DNA from: Mixophyes australis | Taxonomy: Eukaryota; Chordata; Amphibia; Anura; Limnodynastidae | Reading direction: 5' to 3' | Assembly: GCA_036250195.1 (NCBI GenBank) | Contig: JAVHZZ010000003.1 | Coordinates: 20,393,504 to 20,457,503, forward strand | DNA: 64,000 nt | Shown here: positions 57,423-64,000 of the stretch, piece after piece | Layout: every line of letters begins with the position of its first letter | How positions within the stretch are numbered: the stretch's first letter is position 1 | The notes under the pieces: generated by a model | The model's database searches: none | Told to the model about the DNA's origin: nothing | The model's input: only the letters and a program-made list of their open reading frames with translations | Position numbers and translations under genes: made by a program

Positions 57423-57659
57423 TCAGTCTCCCTGGCAGTGCCATGGGCTTGGTCCTTCCTTGGCACTGCCGGTGCATTCCGTTGATGGCGACTGACATTT
57501 TGATTCTCAGAGGCACGCACCTATATCTGCTCTTGGTTACATTTATTTGCCAGCGCTACCATCAGGGGGGTACAGGAGGAGTCTATGGGGCCCGAACTAG
57601 GGCCCCATAGGCCCACACTTTTTAAAATACTCTGTTGAAACCCTGTCATTGTTGTATTT
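57423..57659. other. Intergenic with palindrome
   Basis: TATGGGGCCC..GGGCCCCATA around 57574-57610 is an inverted pair of ten bases or more, possibly a hAT MITE end. No gene. Confidence 0.4.
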
Positions 57660-58030
57660 CTTGGTTGCTGGCTCCTCCCACAGGGCCAGTCACCAATGAA
57701 CTGCTTTCGTATCTAGTCCTGCTCCTCCCCTCTATCGTCTCCCGTCCTCCATTCCCATCTTCTATCCCAGTCATCCCCTGTTCTATTACTTCCCCTCCTC
57801 TATCCTGTCTCCTCCACCCTCCCCTCTCTACATGTGACTGAGTGGATGGCTCTTCCCCTGTGACCAGCAACCAATGAACTGCCTTCCTTTCTAGTCCCGC
57901 CCCTTCCCTCTGTCTCCCATACTCCACCACTTCCCTCTCTACATGTGGCTGGCTCCTCCCCTGGGACCAGCAACCAATGAAATGCCTTCCTTTCTAGTCC
58001 CGCCCCCACCCCTCTGTCTCTCGCTAGAGA
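57660..58030. repeat. CCAAT/GC-box-bearing tandem repeat
   Basis: Three units share GGCTCCTCCC, CAGCAACCAATGAACTGC and TTCTAGTCCCGCCCC (near 57670, 57845 and 57949), spaced unevenly (about 177 and 104 bases). Each therefore holds a CCAAT box and a GC box. I do not see a TATA box or exon after them, so a promoter role is unproven. Confidence 0.6.
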
Positions 58031-59639
58031 GCTTTGGAAGACAGGTATGTGAAATGGGGTGATTAATGTCATGTGGGTGTTTTTTATGGTATTTAGGGTG
58101 TGTATTATTGCTAAGGGTGGGATGTTCATTTTTAATATGAGGGGTGAGTATTAAGGGCGTGTATTAATGTTATGTGGAGTCTGGTAGGGTTAATACTAGT
58201 TAAACATTTCCCACAGTCAGTGCAGTGAACAAGATATCTCTCTCTCCCACTCAGTATCTCAGTTCATCAAAGGGCCAGGTTCTCTCTCTCTCTTTGGTAA
58301 AGTGTATGTGTGGGAGGTCTTTGGGGTACATGGGAAAGTCTGAGTGGCATGTGGAAAGACATGAGGGGCATGTGGGTAAGTCTGGGTGTCGTGGCTGTAT
58401 GAGGGTATGTACAAACCAATACATTAAAGTTGTCTGAAGGTTTGAATCACTCACCTCCTTAACAACATGGTGTAAATTGCAGGAATGTGCTATCCTCGCA
58501 TGGCTTTTAGTTTCCACTGATCTAATAGATTGCAGTACATTTATTATATATGCGTCACTTTATTCACCAAGTCTGATAGTGAAAGATACTAATGACAAGT
58601 CATAGAGCAAATGTTTTCTAAAGTACTGTAAAAACCCATTGACGTATGTGTTAGTTGGTGGCAATATCTGCAACTCATGATGTACGAGCGTGTACGTTAC
58701 TCTACATTCACAGTGTATTATTCCCCCTTCACTTTCAGATGGTATCTCCCCGATGGACGTGAGTGCTTGTGAACACTGTGTCAGCTTCCCAACTTCAGAA
58801 CCATTATATAATTTCACTTCCTATTTCCTCTCTGCGGTCGTCCTGTCATTCTGAATTTTGCAGCAGGACTGTGATAGAGTAAAGAGCCGGCGTCCACGTT
58901 TCAGCAATATTATTCATGTGTATAATACAAGAGACGTGTGCTATGACCCTTGCAGAAGCCTTTTTTAAATGTACGCCTTGGTTTCTGCACGTCTGTTTGG
59001 AAAAGCCAAACTCAATTTCTGGGAGGGTGCACAGAGCGCACTCAGCACCTGCCTGTGTGTGGGATTCTAGACCACTAGACCCATGAGGCCGCCCACTGGA
59101 TGAATGCCAGGTAAATAATTACATTGGGCTGTAAGTGCATTTAGATCAGATATATAATCAGCCACCTAAGGGCACGACTGGTCATGAGCTGTTAATGTTG
59201 CCTAAAAATTTACTCCTTTACAATGACAGGGGAAAAAGCTGTCATGTAAAAAAAAACTTGACATAGGGCTCCCTCGAAGCCTCACCCAATCTTGCTGTAT
59301 CTGCATATTTTGTTGACAATGGCTCCAAGAGGATTTTCGGGGCTCTGTTGGGACCAGCGGTAAACCTGAATGGGAGATTGTGGCTATGCAGATCCAGCCC
59401 CTTCATCCTGAGACTATGCACTCAGTTTCGGAAAAAGTCGAGCTGGAGCGATTACCCTGAGAAAGTTCAATTGTTTGGCGCGCCTGACATAAATGACATG
59501 CATGAAAGCAGCGTAATGACAGGTAGGTCGGTACGATTGAGCAGACTAATACATGGACAGGGGCAATTAACAGGACAAATGACAGGCATGCAGACAAATT
59601 CAGCATCAGACATGACAAAGACTTATCAGACATGACACG
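58031..59639. other. Intergenic, no gene recognised
   Basis: Short (TC)n runs near 58237 and 58284. ORFs at 58251-58517 and 59348-59635 carry no domain I recognise. Confidence 0.4.
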
Positions 59640-59870
59640 ATAGACAGATGGCAGACAGACATGAGACATAAGGTAGAGAGGACCCTGCACCTGACAGCTT
59701 ACATTCCAGAGGTGGGGTAAAGAGACAGTGGGATCAGTTTAGTTTGGGGTATGGAGCAGGTGATAGGGCAGTGTGGAGAGACATGGAGAGTAATGAACGA
59801 AGTAGAGGTACATAGTAGTGGAGCAGTATGTAAAAGTACAAAGCTTATGGTATGCTAAGTTACTGAGCAT
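59640..59870. mobile_element. LINE-tail-like fragment
   Basis: AGGTAGAGAGGACCCTGCAC and CAGCTTACATTCCAGAGGTG resemble the tail portion of the repeats at 12330-12400 and 48070-48115. Degraded; boundaries approximate. Confidence 0.4.
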
Positions 59871-60346
59871 AAGGACTATGAGGGTGTGGTGGCAGGAGGT
59901 TCAGAGAGAGGCCAAGCATAGAAAAAGGTAGGATGGAAGGTAGGGAACTCATGTATTGAAGCAGAATTCCTGTGTATTAAGTTGAATCTCAAAGCTTGGA
60001 GGTCTGGAATAGTTATCGGAGGAATGTTGGACCAGAGACATGAAGAGAGCAGAGTTGAAGGTAGTGTTTTCCTTCTGGGTCACGTACAGCTGGATGTCCA
60101 AGTGTCAGGTGGGACTAGATGAGGGTGTGGTCCGGTTGGGTGGAGTAGATCGCTGAGGCAGAATCCTCAGTGTGCAGCAGGATGCCCCAACAGGAGGAGT
60201 GTGGGATCGAGACCAGTTCAACATAAGGGGTCGGTTGTCTGCTGTCCAAGGATGACTGTAAGATCTGAAAGAGCGGACCATCAGCAAGTCCATTGGTTTT
60301 TAGTAGAAATTTGAGTTCTGTGTGGTTCTTAGAACTCTTGAATTCT
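59871..60346. other. Intergenic, no gene recognised
   Basis: No supported feature. Confidence 0.5.
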
Positions 60347-60677
60347 GGGCAGCACAGTGGCTCAGTGGTTAGCACTTCTGTCTCACAGCACTGGGGTCAT
60401 GCGTTCGATTCCCGACCATGGCCTTATCTGTGAGGAGTTGTATGTTCTCCCCGTGTTTGCGTGGGTTTCCTCCGGGTGCTTCCTCCCACATTCTAAAAAC
60501 ATACTAGTAGGTTAATTGGCTGTAATCAAATTGATCCTAGTCTGTGTGTCTGTCTGTGTGTGTGTGTATGTTAGGGAATTTAGACTGTAAGCTCTGATGG
60601 GTCAGGGACTGATGTGAGTGAGTTCTCTGTACAGCGCTGTGGAATTAGTAGCACTATATAAATAGCTGATGATGATT
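60347..60677 (+). mobile_element. tRNA-derived SINE, V-SINE-like
   Basis: Head GGGCAGCACAGTGGCTCAGT with A box, B box GCGTTCGATTCCC, core GCGTGGGTTTCCTCCGGG and tail GCACTATATAAATAG then GATGATGAT. The second CTCCGGTTT of the core is deleted relative to the copy at 4228. A GT-rich patch lies at 60543-60570. Confidence 0.9.
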
Positions 60678-61512
60678 TCCACCTTGAGGGGTTATAATAC
60701 TTATTATTACTATTATATGTTGTGTTTTTAGGTTAATTTTCTATTTGTGTGTAATTTTATAATTTTCCGTTTAACTTGTACATACAGAATTTGCAAAATG
60801 ATTGTTATGTATTTGTATTTGCACTCCCATTGTGAAAACTAAGGATTTTGTATCTACGGGGGAACACACTGGAAAATGTATGGATGTGATACAAAGAATG
60901 GTTGTCCTACTGGAATACACTGAGGTGTTTGATACTGTAGGTAAAATGCTGAGGGTACACGAAGTGTAGGGTTTGGTAACATGCAGTGGAGTACACATAT
61001 TTTGTAGGTACTGCCTGGGCAGTGAGTAGCGTGTACTAAAAGGTGTGCCAACGCACAAAGGTGTTGATACTGGTTGAACAGCGCGTAGCATGCAATATGG
61101 TGGACAGAGGTGTTGGCGCTGGTTGAGGCAGTAAACAAATGGATACAAGGGAGTATATTGCAGTGACCGTGTAGAACAGAGATAGACAGCAAGTGTAGCG
61201 GAGCGCACACACACAGATGGCAATAGCTCGCAGGCAGGATTGGCACAACCAAATAGATTGGAGTGGAGTCTAAGACCCCCACCGGACTTCACCAGGGATT
61301 CCTGCAAGAGGATATGGACTTCACTCAGTGAGGACCCAGGTCGCGGCTCAGTGTAGTTTATTACCACCATAAAAGCAGCAGAGTACTTAGCTGGCATGAG
61401 GGCTGTATTTGGTAGTAGTGCATGAGGACTGTATCTGCTGTATTTTGGTAATGCAGGTAATGCGGCTATGGGTGCGATGCTGTCAGCGAGAATAGCTGCT
61501 ATATATCCTAGT
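60678..61512. other. Intergenic, no gene recognised
   Basis: A 208-codon minus frame at 60771-61397 is open but rich in Ser, Leu, Cys and Thr, with ACACC/CAGTG-type short repeats; I do not recognise it. It overlaps another open minus frame of 142 codons, which points to compositional openness, not coding. Confidence 0.4.
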
Positions 61513-62431
61513 ATAGTGCTGATGGATGATGATGGATGATGATGATGATAATGATGGGTGATAGGGATGATGATGATGATGGATCATGATGGATGATGAT
61601 GATGATGATGATGATGGGTGATAGTGATGATGGATGATGATGATGGTGGTGATGATGGATAATGATGGATGTTGATGATGATGGTGGTGATGGATGATGA
61701 TTGTGATGATGGTGATGATGATGGATGATGATGACGGGTGATGATGATGACGATGGATGGTGATGATGATGGATGATGATGGTGATTATGGATGATGATG
61801 ATGGTGATGATGATGATGGATGATGATGGTGATGATGGATGATGATGGATAGTGATGATGATGATGATGGTGATGATGATGGATGATGATGATGGTGATG
61901 ATGATGGCTGATGATGATGGTGATGATGGATGATGATGATGGTGATGATGGTGATGATGATGGATAGTGATGATGATGGATAGTGATGATGATGGATGGT
62001 GATGGTGATGATGATGATGGTGATGATGGTGATGGTGATGATGATGAAGGTGATGATGATGAAGGCGATGATGATGATGGATGATGATGATGGTGATGAT
62101 GATGATGGTGATGATGATGATGATGGATGATAATGGTGAAGATGATGATGATGATGATGATGATGAAGGTGATGATGATGATGATGATAATGGTGAAGAT
62201 GGTGATGATGATGGTGATGATGATGGATGATGGATGATGATGATGGTGAAGATGGTGATGATGATGGTGATGATGATGATGATGGCTGATGATGGCTGAT
62301 GATGGTGATGATGGATGATGATGATGATGATGGATGATGATGATGATGATGGATGATAATGGTGAAGATGGTGATGATGATGGTGATGGTGATGATGATG
62401 ATGAATGATGATGGTGATGATGAGAATTGGG
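61513..62431. repeat. (GAT)n-type microsatellite, 0.9 kb
   Basis: Imperfect GAT/GGT trinucleotides (GATGATGATGGTGATGATGG and similar) fill 920 bases. Purines sit mostly on the plus strand. The 325-codon His/Ser/Ile-rich minus frame at 61584-62561 is a product of this repeat. Confidence 0.95.
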
Positions 62432-63671
62432 TCTGCCATTGGCAGACCAGGCATGATTTGGATGCAGTCATTTGTCCTTCAGGGATTTTGGGAAGTGTTC
62501 TTCCTTTCTTCTTGAGGACCCTTCTCTTATGTATATTTCTTCCATTCCTTTTTCTCCTCAAATGCGTCCTTCATTTTAATCAAATTTTAAAAAGGGCGTT
62601 TCATCGTTATCGTGCAGGCCTAAGTTTTACATCTTCACATATTTTTTGATCTGTCAGGACCCCATTTAGTCGGTCAGTTGCTGAACGTACGACTGCATTT
62701 ATTGTCCATACCGATCATCATCCCTTAGATCTAAATCAGATGTTGAACAGGATCAGCAGCCTTTTTTTGTTGCCGGTACATGTTGCCATTAGTAGCCAAT
62801 GGAGTCTAACATCACCTAACTAGTAAACATCACAGTGTGAAGAGGTTTACATAATCCGCCTACACACATTACTTAAACAAATTATTTTAAAGTGTAGAAC
62901 CCCTTTAATCAGGAATTCCAAATAATTTACATATCCTTCAGAACAGAACTATATACTGTTTTAATGGAAAGAAATCTGGAAGTAGAGAAAGTGGAGACGT
63001 ATCAGCAGGAACTAATGACTGAACTGGGCTGTCTATTTACTGTGTCCTCTTATAACCTCCGTACTTCAGTCTCTAACCAAAAGAAGTGACGTCCCACGCT
63101 AAGAGCAATATCTGGAGAGAATGAATAACCCGTCCACATGACAGTGCTTCAATTCATTTTCTGCCACAGTTCAGGTCCATGTGCCCGTTAATAGCAGCTT
63201 AGACTTACAATAGAAGCAGCTGAGGAGCCAATTGAATGTGATCCAGGGTTAACAGGTTTAAATGGTGTCTTGCTTTATAATAAAATTAAGTGCAGATTTG
63301 GGGCCTCATTTGCAAAGGGCTGAAGCATTGAGCAGAATCCTCTTTGGTGGGGTTTGCAGAGCAAAATGGCGGCATCGGCAGAGCCGACATGTTTGCACCT
63401 GCGGATGGGAGGGATTGGGCAGAATGAGGGCACTTCTTGTAAAGTATTGAGGTGGCGCAGTGATGCACATAGTTTGTGGATCAAAGCTAGAGATTTTGTT
63501 TTTGGAAGTGACATTATTAAAATAAGATAAAGAGGTGGACATGGCACACATTAGGAGCATTCCTTGCTGTGCAGAGGGGCAAAAAGTCATTTCCTAATTC
63601 CACACTGCAGCATGACCTGATTTTTGCACTAGCTCTGGGCTTTCAGAGATCGAATCTCATCCTGTAATTCA
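62432..63671. other. Intergenic, no gene recognised
   Basis: Mostly unique sequence. A GGGGCCTCATTTGCAAAGG block at 63300-63318 resembles MITE termini, but no partner end was found. No exon supported. Confidence 0.4.
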
Positions 63672-63920
63672 TACTTATCAACTTTTTCTTTCTCCCCGAG
63701 AGGTGACATGTGAGGGTGGAGCTCTGCAAATTGTGCCATTTGGCCCCGTCCCTGTATCGCTATGATGCAATCGTAACATTACATCATGGGGGGCAGGGGC
63801 AAGTGACTCTGGCACAATTCGGATCGCGGAGGCCCCCATTCCATCCACTTCATTAGGAAGTGGGCAAGATGCTCTCCCAGGAAACCCACCCAGAAAGGGA
63901 GTTTGTACCTTCATGTTGTA
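63672..63920. mobile_element. MITE with CATACTTATCAAC end
   Basis: The left end CATACTTATCAAC and the right end (reverse complement CATGAAGGTACAAACTCCC) form eroded inverted termini. The interior CCATTTGGCCCCGTCCC and ACATTACATCATGGGG blocks match the family at 42718-42831. It is noncoding. Confidence 0.5.
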
Positions 63921-64000
63921 TTGGTGCACTTTACCCAAGATAAAAAAAAGTCACACAACAAATATGTCATTGGTAATATAGACAATCCCATCGTCTTCTG

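Noticed and set aside
60771..61397. 208-codon minus ORF
   Set aside because: It overlaps a second open minus frame, has Cys/Ser/Thr-rich low-complexity composition and no domain; openness looks compositional.
61584..62561. 325-codon His/Ser/Ile-rich minus ORF
   Set aside because: Reads through an imperfect GAT microsatellite; composition follows the repeat.

Overview
The window looks like gene-poor, transposon- and satellite-rich DNA from a vertebrate nuclear genome, most likely a frog (anuran). The evidence is the mix of repeats: three full tRNA-derived SINEs with the vertebrate V-SINE/DANA-like core, two Tc1-type transposons, several hAT elements with 8-bp target-site duplications (TSDs), a Helitron remnant, a TTAA/TTAAAGG-ended element like the Xenopus T2 group, and many short inverted-repeat elements ending in GGG(G)C..ATTCATTAAG-type termini. 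The species call is inference; the repeat classes are read from the sequence.

No host exon, tRNA, rRNA or other functional RNA gene could be supported. The only protein-coding traces are transposon relics: a Helitron helicase C-terminus (904-1113), a possible hAT-associated ORF on the minus strand (16221-16679), and two broken Tc1 transposases (about 19536-19760 and 56284-57233). The very long ORFs at 25.7-32.9 kb, 38.9-42.7 kb and 61.6-62.6 kb are products of tandem repeats.

Layout. 0-5 kb: Helitron remnant, a 31-bp minisatellite, a hAT element with a perfect 8-bp TSD, and a SINE. 5-13 kb: a hairpin, an LTR-like element, a long LTR-type element (7297-8565, TSD CAGCC) and several MITEs. 13.3-18.6 kb: two members of one hAT family end to end; the first carries poly(C) minisatellites and is interrupted by a 2-kb LTR-type element (TSD GGCAG), the second carries a 73-bp array. 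19.3-25.4 kb: Tc1 relic, SINE, 88-bp minisatellite, T2-like element, another hAT. 25.5-33 kb: a single hAT insertion (TSD ACCTAAAC) swollen to 7.4 kb by a 28-bp pyrimidine-rich satellite and internal duplication. 33-36.5 kb: two more minisatellites and a MITE. 38.8-42.7 kb: a 49-bp satellite with a 31-unit higher-order repeat. 43-51 kb: two solo LTRs of one family in opposite orientation, one of them inside a MITE whose intact relative 3 kb away gives the pre-insertion sequence. 53.9-57.4 kb: a third LTR-type element (TSD GTATT), MITEs and a Tc1. 57.4-64 kb: CCAAT/GC-rich repeats, a SINE, a 0.9-kb GAT microsatellite and MITEs.

The unifying theme is that many of the tandem arrays sit inside identifiable mobile elements, so transposons here act as seeds for satellite growth. 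I found no evidence of a novel enzymatic or defence system.
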